Assembly (NCBI RefSeq): GCF_003217475.1
Contig: NZ_QJSP01000003.1
Span: 1-64,000 of the forward strand
Direction: 5' to 3'
DNA length: 64,000 nucleotides
Source: Williamsia limnetica
GTDB lineage: Bacteria; Actinomycetota; Actinomycetes; Mycobacteriales; Mycobacteriaceae
Shown here: one piece after another, positions 8,234-18,123 of the stretch
How the letters are laid out: every line of letters starts with the position of its first letter
Numbering within the stretch: position 1 is the first letter of the stretch
The notes under the pieces: model-generated
The model's database searches: none
Seen by the model: the letters and a program-made list of their open reading frames with translations, nothing else
What the model was told of the DNA's origin: nothing
Made by a program: the position numbers and the translations under genes

Positions 8234-8659
8234 TCACAGGGTGCGATGCCGAACCAGCGTCCACTGATTGCGATGACCCGCCCGGCGATACGACAGTTCG
8301 TCGAGCACGGTGAGAGCAATCGCGAGACCGCGGCCGCGCTCGGACAACTCGTCCGGCAACTCGACGGATTTCAGGTCCACCCGGGCCTGCTCTCCATCGT
8401 CGGAGAGGTTCGCGTAGAGGCTGTCCGGGCGCACTTCCAACTCGACACGGAGCGACACCTGTCCCCCATCGGTCTTCGTCGCGTGCTCGATGATGTTGGC
8501 GGCGATCTCTGCCAGAGCCAACTCGAATTGCATCGCATCCATATCGTCCACCGGAGCTGCGGTCAGCAGCTCCGACAGGAGCTGATGCACCCGTTCCACC
8601 GTTTCCGGCTTGGCGAACTCTTCGAGCACCCGCACCACGGGCGGCGTGTCAGCTGACAT
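8234..8659 (-). CDS. RsbW-like anti-sigma/serine kinase (HATPase_c_2)
   Basis: A 141-residue GHKL-fold ATPase of the RsbW/SpoIIAB type. The N box EIAANIIEHA (residues 51-60, Asn55), a DDG segment at 87-89 and the G-box ERGRGLAIA at 107-115 form the ATP site. Such proteins bind a partner such as a sigma factor, or phosphorylate a STAS antagonist. Its start overlaps the end of the STAS gene by 11 bases (stop TGA inside ATGTCAGCTGAC), so the two are made together. No sigma factor gene lies in the window, so its output partner is unknown. It is the last gene of a five-gene operon. Confidence 0.85.
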   Translation of the reverse strand: MSADTPPVVRVLEEFAKPETVERVHQLLSELLTAAPVDDMDAMQFELALAEIAANIIEHATKTDGGQVSLRVELEVRPDSLYANLSDDGEQARVDLKSVELPDELSERGRGLAIALTVLDELSYRRAGHRNQWTLVRHRTL

Positions 8660-8990
8660 CGAACGCGCTGTCGGCCGACGGATGCGAACGCAGCACGCGA
8701 TTGAGATTGGTCAGCGACAACACCGACTCGACCTGACTGGACGGCGCGGCGATACGCAGATCACCGCCGGCCTGCCGAGCCACCTTCAGACCGGAGATGA
8801 GCGCGCCGAGGCCTGATGAGTCGATGAAGTCGGTCGCCGACAGGTCGATGACGATCTTGGTCGACCCCGACTCCACCAGCTTGTGCAACTGTTCGCGCAT
8901 TGCCGGAGCGGCGACCATGTTGAGCCTGCCCTGCGGCCGGAGAACCACGGCACCCCCGGCGGTGGTGCGCGTTTCGTAGCTGGTCATCAT
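8649..8990 (-). CDS. STAS domain anti-sigma factor antagonist
   Basis: A 113-residue single STAS domain, RsbV/SpoIIAA type. The phosphorylation segment DFIDSSGLGAL places the likely phospho-serine at residue 58. It should be phosphorylated by the neighbouring RsbW-like kinase and dephosphorylated by the SpoIIE-type phosphatase of the same operon. Two in-frame ATGs (8990, 8987) overlap the TGA of the upstream glycosyltransferase in ATGATGA. AGAAGGAGA sits directly upstream and favours the second ATG. Confidence 0.88.
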   Translation of the reverse strand: MMTSYETRTTAGGAVVLRPQGRLNMVAAPAMREQLHKLVESGSTKIVIDLSATDFIDSSGLGALISGLKVARQAGGDLRIAAPSSQVESVLSLTNLNRVLRSHPSADSAFDVS

Positions 8991-10966
8991 TCTCCTTCTG
9001 TGGTCGACCCGCGATAGCGGACCGCTTGGATCACGACACTGAGTACAACGAGGTCGAACAGCACCCAGAAGAGGTTCACGCCGACACCGAGCACCGAGAC
9101 CGACCCGCGGTACAGCTGCACGATCCCGATGAACGACGCCACCACCAACACGGTCATGGCGACGAGCTGAGGCCTGATGAGGTGCCACGGCACCGCCTCC
9201 TGGTTCTGCCGTGTCTTCGGCGTCACGGCGAATCCGAGTGGGCGTTTGAAATAGACGTTGCGAAAAGCCGTGGTGCACGACTTGATCCATACCGGGAACA
9301 GCGCAAGGCTGTACTGCTGACCACGCCAGGTGGACTTACCGCGCCCGATGATGAAGAACAGCAATTGATTGAGCAGGAGGAATGGGATCAACCGGATGAA
9401 GAAGTCGAAGCTCAACGCCTGCACGGGAAGAATACCGAGGATGAGGTAGACCGCCGGTGCCGCAATGTATGCCACGGCCGCGAACCCGGCGAGATAGCTC
9501 CACATGGTGGCCCAGTACATGAGCCGCTGCGGGATCGACAGACCCTTCTGCACCAGCGGGTTCTCCCGCAGCATCACCTGGATCGTGCCCTGTGCCCACC
9601 GAAGCCTCTGCGTGATCATGGTCTTGGCGTCTTCGGGCGCAAGTCCGAGCGCGAGTACCTCATCGTGGTAGGCCGACCGCCAACCCATCCCGTGCAGTCG
9701 CATGCAGGTCGCCATGTCCTCGGTGACCGAGATCGTCGCCAGCGGCAACATCGGCTGCGCTTCGTCGTCCCGACCGACGTCCACCGCGCGGATCATCGCC
9801 CGGATGGACTCCAGTGCCCCGAGCGGGGACCAATCACGACTGGCCAGGGCTGCGAACGCGTCCTCGTCGAGAGGCGCTGCACCCGACTCCTGCTCGGCGA
9901 GCTCGGTGAGAGCGGCGATCGCCTCGAGGTCTGCCCGGATCAACTCCATGTCGGATTCGACCAGTCCCCTCGCCGCCACGTCCACCCGCTGCTGGAAGTC
10001 GTAGGTCACGTCGGCGAGTGGCTTCTTCGCCTTGAGGTCGGCGCGAGCGATCCGAACTGCCTCGTCCACCGCGTCCAATGCGACGATCGTTTCGAGGTTG
10101 CCTTTTCCCACCTGCTTGCGGGTCTTCTTGATCACCGCTTTGGCTGCACGCAGCGATTCCTCGATGCCCTCCTCGATGGCGCGCACGTACCCGGTGATGC
10201 CCAGTTGCATCAGTGCCTCGCGCCGCAACACCGCGTTGGAGCCGCAGAAGAAAGCAGCATTCCAACCGTCCTTGCCTTGCTGGATCGGCCCGTAGAACAG
10301 CGGCGCCTGGCTACCGAGCGGATCATTGGGCGGAACGTTGACGAAGTACTGCGGGGTCTGCACCAACGCCATCAACTCGTCCTCGAAATAGCCGAGGGTG
10401 CGGTCGAGAATTTCCGGCTCGGGAATCTGATCGGCGTCGAGGATGAGAATGAACTCGCCATCTGTCTGCAGCAGTGCGTTGTTGAGATTGCCTGCCTTGG
10501 CATGTCGCGGTTTGTCGACCCAACTCTCGGTGCGGGTCAGATAGCCGATGCCGTGTTCTTTGGCCACCTGAGCCAGCTCGGGTCGGTCACCATCGTCGAG
10601 TATCCACGTGGTGTGCGGATACCGGACGCGCAGAGCGGCACGTGCCGTGTCCATCACCATCTCGATCGGCTCGTTGTAGGTGGTGATGAAGATGTCGACT
10701 GTTGCACCCTGCGGCGGCGGGCCTGGGTCGCCGCGCCGCCGCAGACGCCACATGGTCAACCCGAACAACAAAGAGTCGATGAGGCTGTACGTCTCGGCGA
10801 CCACGAGTGGTACTGCGATCCACCATGCTTCCCAGTTCACCGAGACGAGCCAGCGCCAGACCACGTAGTTGATGCCGAGGATCGCCGTCACCACGATCAA
10901 CAGTCGGAGCCACGGCGACGGAGTGGTCCCGAGGTCATGTTCGGCCTGCACGCGGCGCTGCGTCAT
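8987..10966 (-). CDS. Cellulose-synthase-like GT2 with a helical insertion
   Basis: A 659-residue membrane processive glycosyltransferase, likely making an exported polysaccharide. Two transmembrane helices (about 20-70) precede the GT-A domain and about five follow (485-650). BcsA-type catalytic motifs are all present: ITTYNEP at 94-100, DDG at 124-126, DAD at 177-179, TED at 415-417 and QRLRW at 453-457. Between about 257 and 405, where BcsA proteins have only a short linker, lies a charged, probably coiled-coil insert. No PilZ domain follows. The ATG overlaps the SpoIIE stop by four bases. An internal start was chosen because the longer frame upstream is antisense-like, and this ATG is exactly coupled. 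The sugar product is unknown. Confidence 0.9.
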   Translation of the reverse strand: MTQRRVQAEHDLGTTPSPWLRLLIVVTAILGINYVVWRWLVSVNWEAWWIAVPLVVAETYSLIDSLLFGLTMWRLRRRGDPGPPPQGATVDIFITTYNEPIEMVMDTARAALRVRYPHTTWILDDGDRPELAQVAKEHGIGYLTRTESWVDKPRHAKAGNLNNALLQTDGEFILILDADQIPEPEILDRTLGYFEDELMALVQTPQYFVNVPPNDPLGSQAPLFYGPIQQGKDGWNAAFFCGSNAVLRREALMQLGITGYVRAIEEGIEESLRAAKAVIKKTRKQVGKGNLETIVALDAVDEAVRIARADLKAKKPLADVTYDFQQRVDVAARGLVESDMELIRADLEAIAALTELAEQESGAAPLDEDAFAALASRDWSPLGALESIRAMIRAVDVGRDDEAQPMLPLATISVTEDMATCMRLHGMGWRSAYHDEVLALGLAPEDAKTMITQRLRWAQGTIQVMLRENPLVQKGLSIPQRLMYWATMWSYLAGFAAVAYIAAPAVYLILGILPVQALSFDFFIRLIPFLLLNQLLFFIIGRGKSTWRGQQYSLALFPVWIKSCTTAFRNVYFKRPLGFAVTPKTRQNQEAVPWHLIRPQLVAMTVLVVASFIGIVQLYRGSVSVLGVGVNLFWVLFDLVVLSVVIQAVRYRGSTTEGE

Positions 10967-12207
10967 CCGGAGTCGTCCCGGCGTACCGCCACCACCGTCA
11001 CGTCGTCGAGTGGAGCACATTTGGCCGCGAGGCTCGCCACCGCGGAGCACAGAATCTGCGGGTCGGAATGCCCGCGGGCGAAGTCCCCAACCGTGCCGGC
11101 GTCGCTGTCCTCGGACAGCAGGTCCAGGAGACCGTCGGACACGATGATCAGCATGTCGCCGGGGTCGAGGGTGACGGCCTCCGATGTCCACTCGTCGTCG
11201 ATCAGGACGCCCAGCGGCAGGCCGCATCCGGGCAACGCTTCGACATCCCCGTTCTTCCGGGAGACGAGGGCGAGCCCGTGCCCGGCATCGATGTATTCGA
11301 CCTTGCCCGTCGACCGCTCGAGTCGGGCGTGGAACAGCGTCACAAAACTCTCGGTGCTGGTGAGGTCATCAGCCACATGGTTGGCCACCAGCGAGACCGC
11401 TTCGCCCAGACTCGTTCCCGGACAAGCGTGGTCCAGCGCCTTGGAGGCGCCCCTCAATGCGGATCGGACGCTCGCCGTCAGGATCGCCGCGCCCAGCCCT
11501 TTCCCCATCACGTCCGCGACCGTGAACACCACGCCGTCACCGGTGAGGTAGTGATCGTAGAAGTCGCCGCCGACGGCATAGGCGGGCGCACACATCGACC
11601 GCACCGAATACCCGTCCACCCCACGCATCGGGGCGGGTAGCAACTGCCGTTGGACGGCGGCCGCGCGCTCCAGATCGTCGGCACGCTCGAGTTCGCGTTG
11701 TGCCCAAGCAGCCAGTTCGCGAAATGTCGCCTGCTGTGAGTCGTCGAAGTTCCGGGGTGAGGTGTCGTAGACGCAGAACGTTCCGACCGGTTGATGACCC
11801 GGACCGTACAGGGGGTAGCCGGCGTAGAACCTCACACCGCCATCGCCACCGACTCCCGGTAGCCGGGCGAACTCGGGTACCCGCGCCAGGTCGTCGACGA
11901 TCAGTGCCGGATCAGCGGGCTCGGTGTAAGTGCGCGCCACCGTTGTCTGACAGACGGTCTCGGCGCGCGGCACCTCTGACAACGGCAGTCCCTCCACCAT
12001 CTTGAACCACAATCGATCTCGATCGAGAAGCGCGACCGACGCCATCGGCACCCCGAATACGAGCCGGGCCATCCGGGTGACCCGTTCGAATCGGTCTTCG
12101 GGCGGAGAGTCCAGAATCTGCAGCTGATCGAGAGAGCGCAATCGCCTTTCCTCGGCTTCCGGCGGAAGGACGAGCTGGATCTCTGCGATCTGGGTGTCAA
12201 TACTCAT
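10963..12207 (-). CDS. GAF-SpoIIE (PP2C-type) serine phosphatase
   Basis: A 414-residue soluble phosphatase of the RsbU/SpoIIE class. Residues 40-165 form a GAF sensor-like domain. The PPM metal-binding motifs follow: GGDFYD at 213-218, DVMGKG at 232-237, a DGLLD segment near 358 and the terminal DDVTVV at 401-406. It probably dephosphorylates the STAS protein encoded two genes downstream, in response to a GAF ligand. Both ends overlap neighbours by four bases (ATGA at 12204-12207 and 10963-10966), so the start at 12205-12207 is well supported. Confidence 0.9.
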   Translation of the reverse strand: MSIDTQIAEIQLVLPPEAEERRLRSLDQLQILDSPPEDRFERVTRMARLVFGVPMASVALLDRDRLWFKMVEGLPLSEVPRAETVCQTTVARTYTEPADPALIVDDLARVPEFARLPGVGGDGGVRFYAGYPLYGPGHQPVGTFCVYDTSPRNFDDSQQATFRELAAWAQRELERADDLERAAAVQRQLLPAPMRGVDGYSVRSMCAPAYAVGGDFYDHYLTGDGVVFTVADVMGKGLGAAILTASVRSALRGASKALDHACPGTSLGEAVSLVANHVADDLTSTESFVTLFHARLERSTGKVEYIDAGHGLALVSRKNGDVEALPGCGLPLGVLIDDEWTSEAVTLDPGDMLIIVSDGLLDLLSEDSDAGTVGDFARGHSDPQILCSAVASLAAKCAPLDDVTVVAVRRDDSG

Positions 12208-13193
12208 CGGTTCAACGCTTTCTGCAGTGCCTCGGTCATGGCCGCCGCCGATCCGGGAGAACTCGCGATCCTCCAGTCGGCTTCTTTGTCGAAGTCGAAC
12301 CACACAAATCCTGAAACGTTTGCCGCTCCTTCCAAATAGTCGACGAGGTCCGCGATCCAGCCGGGTTTGGAGCCACCTTGCTCCGCGCTGCCCACTTCGG
12401 TGACGAGAATCGGTTTATCGGGGGCAAAGCCTCGAATCTGGGCAAACGATTCACCGAACAGGTTTTTAGGTGAGGTCCATTCTCCGCCGGGAATCGACGT
12501 ACCCCAGTTGTATCCGTCGATGCCGATGACGTCGACGACATCGTCACCGGGGTACCACTGCACCAGATTCTCGCCGGCGACGATCACGTTCGGCGCCCAT
12601 ATCCATCGCACGTTCCGCACGTTCTTCGTGGCGAAGATGCCATGCACATGCCGCCACGCCTGCACGTAGGTTTCGGGCGAGGTGCCTCCGGCCGGACTCC
12701 ACGGATACCAGGTGCCGTTCGGTTCGTGGGCGAAACGCAGATACACCGGTTGCCCCCAGGCAGCGAGTTCGTCGGCCCATCGGTACAGGTAGTCGTCGTG
12801 CGCCCCCGAGATGAGCGACGCCATCGTGAACGCAGATCGGTCATAGCTGTCACCGCCGAGATGCTTCCAGGGTTCCCAGGTGACGACCGGGTCGGCGCCC
12901 GCGTTGCGCACGACATCGAGACCTGCGATCGGAGGGGCCGTCGTGAAGTCGGCGAAGGCCAGCACGATACTGGGCCGTTCCCCGACCAGGTCGGCCACCG
13001 CGGCCACCTCCTGACCCGCAGACAGTCCACCCGGAGTACCGACTCCGAACCGCAGGCACGTGGACGCGGAACTATCGACGGATGTCGTGTCGACCGTGCA
13101 CGGCGACTCCGTGGAGCATGCGAACAAGCCTGTGGATGCAGCCAGCACGCTGCAGATCACCGCAGTCAACCGAAACGCCGGAAACGATCGCAT
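12204..13193 (-). CDS. Exported GH26-like glycoside hydrolase, lipoprotein
   Basis: A 329-residue predicted lipoprotein with a hydrophobic signal (residues 5-25) and lipobox LFAC at 23-26. The body resembles GH26 beta-mannanase-type barrels. The acid/base is probably E157 in RFAHEPNGTWYPW and the nucleophile E266 in PILVTEVG. The start ATG at 13191-13193 follows GGGGGTGAGA; a longer frame exists but would bury the signal peptide. As first gene of the operon it sits where cellulose synthase operons carry their hydrolase, suggesting it trims or releases the polymer made by the GT2. Family is likely, linkage specificity unknown. Confidence 0.82.
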   Translation of the reverse strand: MRSFPAFRLTAVICSVLAASTGLFACSTESPCTVDTTSVDSSASTCLRFGVGTPGGLSAGQEVAAVADLVGERPSIVLAFADFTTAPPIAGLDVVRNAGADPVVTWEPWKHLGGDSYDRSAFTMASLISGAHDDYLYRWADELAAWGQPVYLRFAHEPNGTWYPWSPAGGTSPETYVQAWRHVHGIFATKNVRNVRWIWAPNVIVAGENLVQWYPGDDVVDVIGIDGYNWGTSIPGGEWTSPKNLFGESFAQIRGFAPDKPILVTEVGSAEQGGSKPGWIADLVDYLEGAANVSGFVWFDFDKEADWRIASSPGSAAAMTEALQKALNR

Positions 13194-13370
13194 TCTCACC
13201 CCCTGTCGATGATCACCACCCACCGCGCGCGATTATGCGGTGCGGGCGACGTCCTTTTCCCGACAAGACGCATCTGCCATTGTTCCCCATTTGATCCGAT
13301 CAGGTACGAGCAACTCGGCTCGCAGGCAATTTCGGCACTCAAATGAACGCGACACAGACCTCTGTCGGGC

Positions 13371-14126
13371 TCAGCCGACGTCCTGAATTCCCAAAGTCGG
13401 CAGGAAGTAGCAGGTACCACTCGAATGGGTCACAGACCCGAGGACCAGTGACAGCACCGTTCCCGAACCGGTTTTGACGATTGCTGCCCTGGTTCCGGCC
13501 TGCGGAAGTGCTTCCAGAGCAATTTCGAGTGGCGCGATCAGCGCATTCGCCACCGGCCTCAGCAATACCGGGAGCTCGGCGATCTGAGACTTGATCGGGT
13601 TGAGAACTGCGCTGGTCAAACTACCCATCGGCACAAACCCACCCTTGAATGTGTCGACATTGAACCAGGCGACATTCATACCGGATTTATCGCCGCTGTC
13701 ATTGACTATGCCTGCCGGAACGAAGCCGTACAGCACCTCACCTCTCTTGACCGCGTTGAGGTCGAAAGGATTGTCTGGATCGAGGGGGTTGGGCAGCGAG
13801 AGATCACCTATGGGCGGAGTCGTCGGACCCGGCGCAGCACCTGCAACCGCAGGTACGAGGCCCAGCGGCGTGCCCGGGACCTGCGAACAGTTGAGTGCGG
13901 CGGTCGGCCACAGGAATGGATCGATGCCCAGTTCGGACAATTGTTCATTCGCAGTCTCGATGAGTCCGAGAATATCGGTCGGCAGCGCCGCCTCGGTCGA
14001 CTCGATCGCTGCCAACGGGTCAGGTTTGGCTTCCGGTTCGGCCTGCGCAACCGGCGTTGCCACCAGCGCAATTGCCGCCGCACCCACTGCACCAACCGTT
14101 ATGAACCGCCGAAAACTGGCAAGCAT
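13371..14126 (-). CDS. Secreted protein of unknown function
   Basis: A 251-residue protein with a clear Sec signal peptide (Arg-Arg then hydrophobic, cleavage near AQAEPE at about residue 28). The mature part is Pro/Ala/Leu-rich without a recognised domain. It has two Cys residues (NCSQVPG and SGTCYFLP) that could pair. The start ATG at 14124-14126 follows AGGGGTG by seven bases; the open frame upstream is not coding-like. It is divergent from the AfsR-type pseudogene. No function is offered. Confidence 0.7.
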   Translation of the reverse strand: MLASFRRFITVGAVGAAAIALVATPVAQAEPEAKPDPLAAIESTEAALPTDILGLIETANEQLSELGIDPFLWPTAALNCSQVPGTPLGLVPAVAGAAPGPTTPPIGDLSLPNPLDPDNPFDLNAVKRGEVLYGFVPAGIVNDSGDKSGMNVAWFNVDTFKGGFVPMGSLTSAVLNPIKSQIAELPVLLRPVANALIAPLEIALEALPQAGTRAAIVKTGSGTVLSLVLGSVTHSSGTCYFLPTLGIQDVG

Positions 14127-14336
14127 CAAAACACCCCTATCTTTCGCTTCTACGATGACGAAATTCAGCAGAACACAAATTAGTTGACGAATTGCGAAAA
14201 CGTGCGACACCGATTCAAAGCGATATGTACTCGAGTTCCGCCTGTGTCCGCGGTGAAGCGACCGGCTACTCCGGACGCCGGTACGATCGGGCTGCGAACC
14301 ATCACGCCGATCACATAACGCGCATAGAATCCGCGC

Positions 14337-17300
14337 GTGGAATACCTGCTGCTCGGGCACATGGAAGTCGGCGACGCCGGCCGCCCGCTGCCGCTCGGAG
14401 GAACAAAACAACGCGCCGTCCTGGCGATCCTCGTTCTCAACGCCGGGACCTGCGTGGACGTGGATCGACTGACCGAATTGGTGTGGGATGACAACCCACC
14501 GGCCAAACCGATCACGTCACTGCGCGCCTACGTCGCGAATCTGCGCCGTACCCTCGACGGGGGTGCCCGCGCAGGGCGTCTTCTCACCGATGCCACGGGT
14601 ACCGCCTCGAAACCCACGCCGACAACGTCGACATCACGCAGTTCGAGAAGCTCACCGCTTCCGGACGTAAAGCACTCACGGTGGCCGATCCGGTTGCCGC
14701 CGAGCGCCACCTGCAGGCGGCCCTCGATCTGTGGCGCGGACCAGCGCTCGCCGACTTTCGGCATCAACGTTTCGCCGACAACGAGGTCCACCGGCTCAGC
14801 GCGTTGCGGTCGGTCGCCATCGAGGGCTTTTTCGAAGCAGGACTGCTGCTCGGCCGCGACTCCACCTGATCGCCGGACTCGAGGACCAGCTCTCGACGGA
14901 TCCCCTTCATGAACGAATCTGGGGCCAGTTGATGCTCGCGCTGTATCGATCGGGACGCCGGGCCGAGGCGCTACGCGCTTATCACCGCGCCCACACGGAA
15001 CTCGATACGGAGCTCGGCGTCCGGCCGGGCATGGCCCTCGAACGACTGCGCGACGACATCGCACGCCAGTCCCCCGATCTCGACTACGCCCCGCTGCGGG
15101 TCGAGATCGCGCCTGTGAACGGCGACACCGATCTACGCCACGGTGTCATCGGCCGGTCCACCGAACTGTCGCGACTGCAGGGCCTCCTGGACCGGACGAC
15201 GCGCGGTCATGGTGCGGTAGCGGTGATCCGCGGAATCTCCGGGATGGGCAAGACGACACTGGCCTCTGCAGTGATCGAGGACGGCACGCGTCGAGGCATG
15301 CCGTCGGCGTGGTCCGGACAACCGGCCGACGTCCGCGAGCCTCCGATGTGGGCGTGGCTACGCATCATTCGCCGCCTCGCCGAACGCGCTGACCCTCCGG
15401 CGCTCGAACGGGCGCGGGCGATGGCTCCGAACATCTTCGGTGCGCCCAGCGGGCACGAGACGACACCCCCTGTCCACACGACCGCAGGCTATGTCGAATC
15501 CCGCTTCGAGGCGCCCGCGGAGATCGCTTCGGTGATTGCCCGGTTGATCGGCGACACCCCGACCATCGTCGTGCTCGACGATCTCCACCGCGCAGACAAA
15601 GCCAGTCGTGCCGTTCTCGACGTGGTCACGGGCAGCCTCCAGGAGATCCCGCTCCTCATCGTCGTGACGTGGCAAGACGGGGCAGCGGATCGTCCGCTGC
15701 GGCCCCGCGTGTTCGACCGGCTCCTGAGCAGGTCCGACGTCGTGGTCATCGGTCTCGGGCCCCTCAGCGACGACGCTTCGGCCGACCTGGTGCGCGCGGA
15801 GACGGGCGTTCAAGCGACCCCGGTCTTCGTCGAGTCGCTGCAACGACGCACCGGCGGCAACCCCTTCTACATTCGCGAACTGGTCCGCCTGCTGCACAGC
15901 CAGGGGCATCTGCACCCGACAACCACAGAAGTGGAGATCGACGGGATGCCGGACGCTGTTGTGGGAGTGGTGCGCCGACGTATGTCCGACCTGCGTGGGC
16001 GCACGCGCGAGGCCCTCGGGGTCGCCGGGATGATGGGCGTGACGGTCGAGTCACGGTTGCTCGCCGATGTCCTCCAGACCACCCGGAAGGACCTGCGTGG
16101 GCGTCTGGCCCCGGCATGCCGATTCGGCCTTCTCTCGGTGAGTACCGACTGGCCCCAGCGGTACTGGTTCAGCCACGACGTCGTACGCGAAGTGGCCGCA
16201 TCCGAGTATCCACCGGATCGAAAAAAGCTGGCACATGCGCGGATTGCCCGAACATACGCCGGTCTCGCAGACACCGCAGGCTATGACCGCGCCATCGCTG
16301 CCGCCGAGCACGCCTGGCGCGCAGGCGGCGAACTCGAGCCCGAAGTAGCGTCCGATCTGCTCGACACTGCCGTGCGCCTTTCGGTCTCGCGGTCGGAGTA
16401 TGCAGAGGTCGCAGAACTCACCGAGCGCGCCCTGGAGATGACACGAAGGCTGCCGGAAGGTGACTCTCGATTGGAGCGCCAGGCCCGGTACTGGCGACAG
16501 CGGGCATCGGTGCTGGCGGTACTGCGAGGCCATGGTTCCGAAGACGCCACCGCCGCGCTCACCAACGCGTTCGATGCCGGTCTTGCGATGTCCGGCAACA
16601 GTGGGTTCACAGCAGCGGTGGCGCTACGGTGCGCACTGCTGGTCACCACTGCCAACTACGCCGAGGCCGGCGCGCTCGGCGAAGGATTGCTCACGCTCTA
16701 CGCCGGCACGGGCGATCCGATCGCGGGTGCCGCAGGCTATTACAACCGCGCGGTCGCCGCGTTCATGGCCGGTGACCTCGATGCTGCCCTACGGGCTGCA
16801 GATGACCTGGTCGACGAGGTGCCCGCACAGACGCAGGACAACATCCTTTCGTTCGACGTACGTGTGTTCGGGGTGGCCGCGGAGGTGTACGCGTTGCGCG
16901 GCGATGTCGATCGTGCCCGCGCCGTGGCGCAGAACGGGATCGACATCGCCCGCGCACGCGGTAACGGCTTTGCGGCGGCGATACTGTCGGTGAATCTGCT
17001 CCAGGTGAGCGCGATTGTCGGTGACGTCGCGGGAACGGGACACGCTGCTGCCGAACTCATCACCGACTTGCAACAAGTGTCGGGAACGGCAGATCTGCTG
17101 GGGTCAGCCCACCTCATCCAGGCCTGGGCACGCGCGCTCGAACCCGGCGGGCCGGACACCACATCGCAGATACGTGACGCGCTACTCGAACACACCGCCG
17201 GCGGCACCAGGATATTCGTGCCGCTCTACCTCATGCTGCTCGCCGAGGCCGAGGCCGAACACGGTCATCTCGAGCAGGCCCGGAGCACCCTGCACCGCGC

Positions 17301-17406
17301 TGCGATGACGGCCCGGGCGTCGGGCGAGCGGGTGTGGGAACAGCGGTTGCCCGCACGCCGGGGTATCCGGCCTGCGGGCAACCGCCTCACCGAGTCGACA
17401 GGCTGA
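14337..17406 (+). pseudogene. AfsR/SARP-type BTAD-AAA-TPR regulator, two frameshifts
   Basis: A gene for a protein of about 1,020 residues, split over three frames. Frame A (14337 to about 14600) encodes a winged-helix DNA-binding domain. Frame B (about 14601-14868) and the start of frame C encode the BTAD domain. Frame C continues with an AAA ATPase (Walker A GISGMGKTT at about 15232-15258, Walker B VVLDDLH) and a TPR-like tail to 17406. Restoring one base near 14601 gives TGYRLETHADNVDITQF, and one near 14866 gives GRDSHLIAGLEDQL, both matching the family. Each break therefore looks like a one-base deletion. Either the gene is decayed or the sequence has two errors. It ends back to back with an lpqN-like gene. 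Confidence 0.85.
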
Positions 17407-18123
17407 TCAGGGTTCGATGGTCGCCGTGTCGATGGTGTTGGCGGCATCTCCCAGGATTTCGGCTTGCGCCTGATCGCTCGTTCCGTTGAGTTGCAAGATG
17501 TAGGTGGCCCCGTCGGCGGTGGTGATGACCACGGTCTTCTGCGCGCTGAGCGCCGCCGTGCCCTCCAGGTCGTAGGTCGCCGCGATCTCGTAGGCCGGGA
17601 AACTCGACAGGGTGGCTTCTCGTTCGTCGACGATCTCCGCGCTCGGCAAGTTCTTGAGTTCACCACCTGCTGCCTCGATCAGTGCTGCCCCGTCGACATT
17701 CCCCCCCAACCTCGACAGCAACGCCACGAAGTTGGGTGTGTAATCCGACCCTGAAGCGTCGTCTCCGGTGTAGACGATCGCGGCGTAGGCGTAGTCCGGG
17801 GTGTCGTCCCCGGCCGGCGACCATCCCTCCGGGATCGGCAGATCGATGGCAGGAGCGTCCGGATCACCCATCTTGATGGGCGTCTCGGTGATGTTGTTGT
17901 CCTTGATGTAGTCGGCGATCGTGTAGTTCGTACCGGCAGCGTTCTCGAGGTCCCGCGGTTCGAGGGATTCACTGGTGGTTTGCGACGAACTCGTGGCCGC
18001 AGCCGACGACGTGGTCGAGGACGCGCTGCCGTCCGAGCTGCTGTCGCTGCCGCACCCGGCAAGAGTCAGCGCGAGCGCCACAGCCACGACAGCGGTGGCC
18101 GATCCGATCTTCGAGAGGTTCAT
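17407..18123 (-). CDS. LpqN/LpqT-like lipoprotein
   Basis: A 238-residue lipoprotein with signal peptide and lipobox LAGC at about residue 24, then a Ser/Thr/Ala-rich linker to residue 55. The globular part (about 65-238) has the PIPEGW segment and layout of the Lpp-LpqN family found in mycolic-acid actinobacteria, linked in mycobacteria to cell-envelope lipid biology. Its stop directly abuts the stop of the upstream regulator (shared TGATCA), leaving no room for a terminator between them. Confidence 0.8.
   Translation of the reverse strand: MNLSKIGSATAVVAVALALTLAGCGSDSSSDGSASSTTSSAAATSSSQTTSESLEPRDLENAAGTNYTIADYIKDNNITETPIKMGDPDAPAIDLPIPEGWSPAGDDTPDYAYAAIVYTGDDASGSDYTPNFVALLSRLGGNVDGAALIEAAGGELKNLPSAEIVDEREATLSSFPAYEIAATYDLEGTAALSAQKTVVITTADGATYILQLNGTSDQAQAEILGDAANTIDTATIEP

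Noticed and set aside
9026-11551. An 841-codon plus-strand open frame opposite the GT2 and SpoIIE genes
   Set aside because: It is antisense to two genes with intact catalytic motifs and has the His/Arg/Glu-rich composition of a GC-rich shadow frame, with no recognisable domain.
14337-17406. Programmed frameshifting to join the parts of the AfsR-like regulator
   Set aside because: Two shifts would be needed within 270 bases, and neither site has a slippery heptamer or an obvious downstream stimulatory structure.
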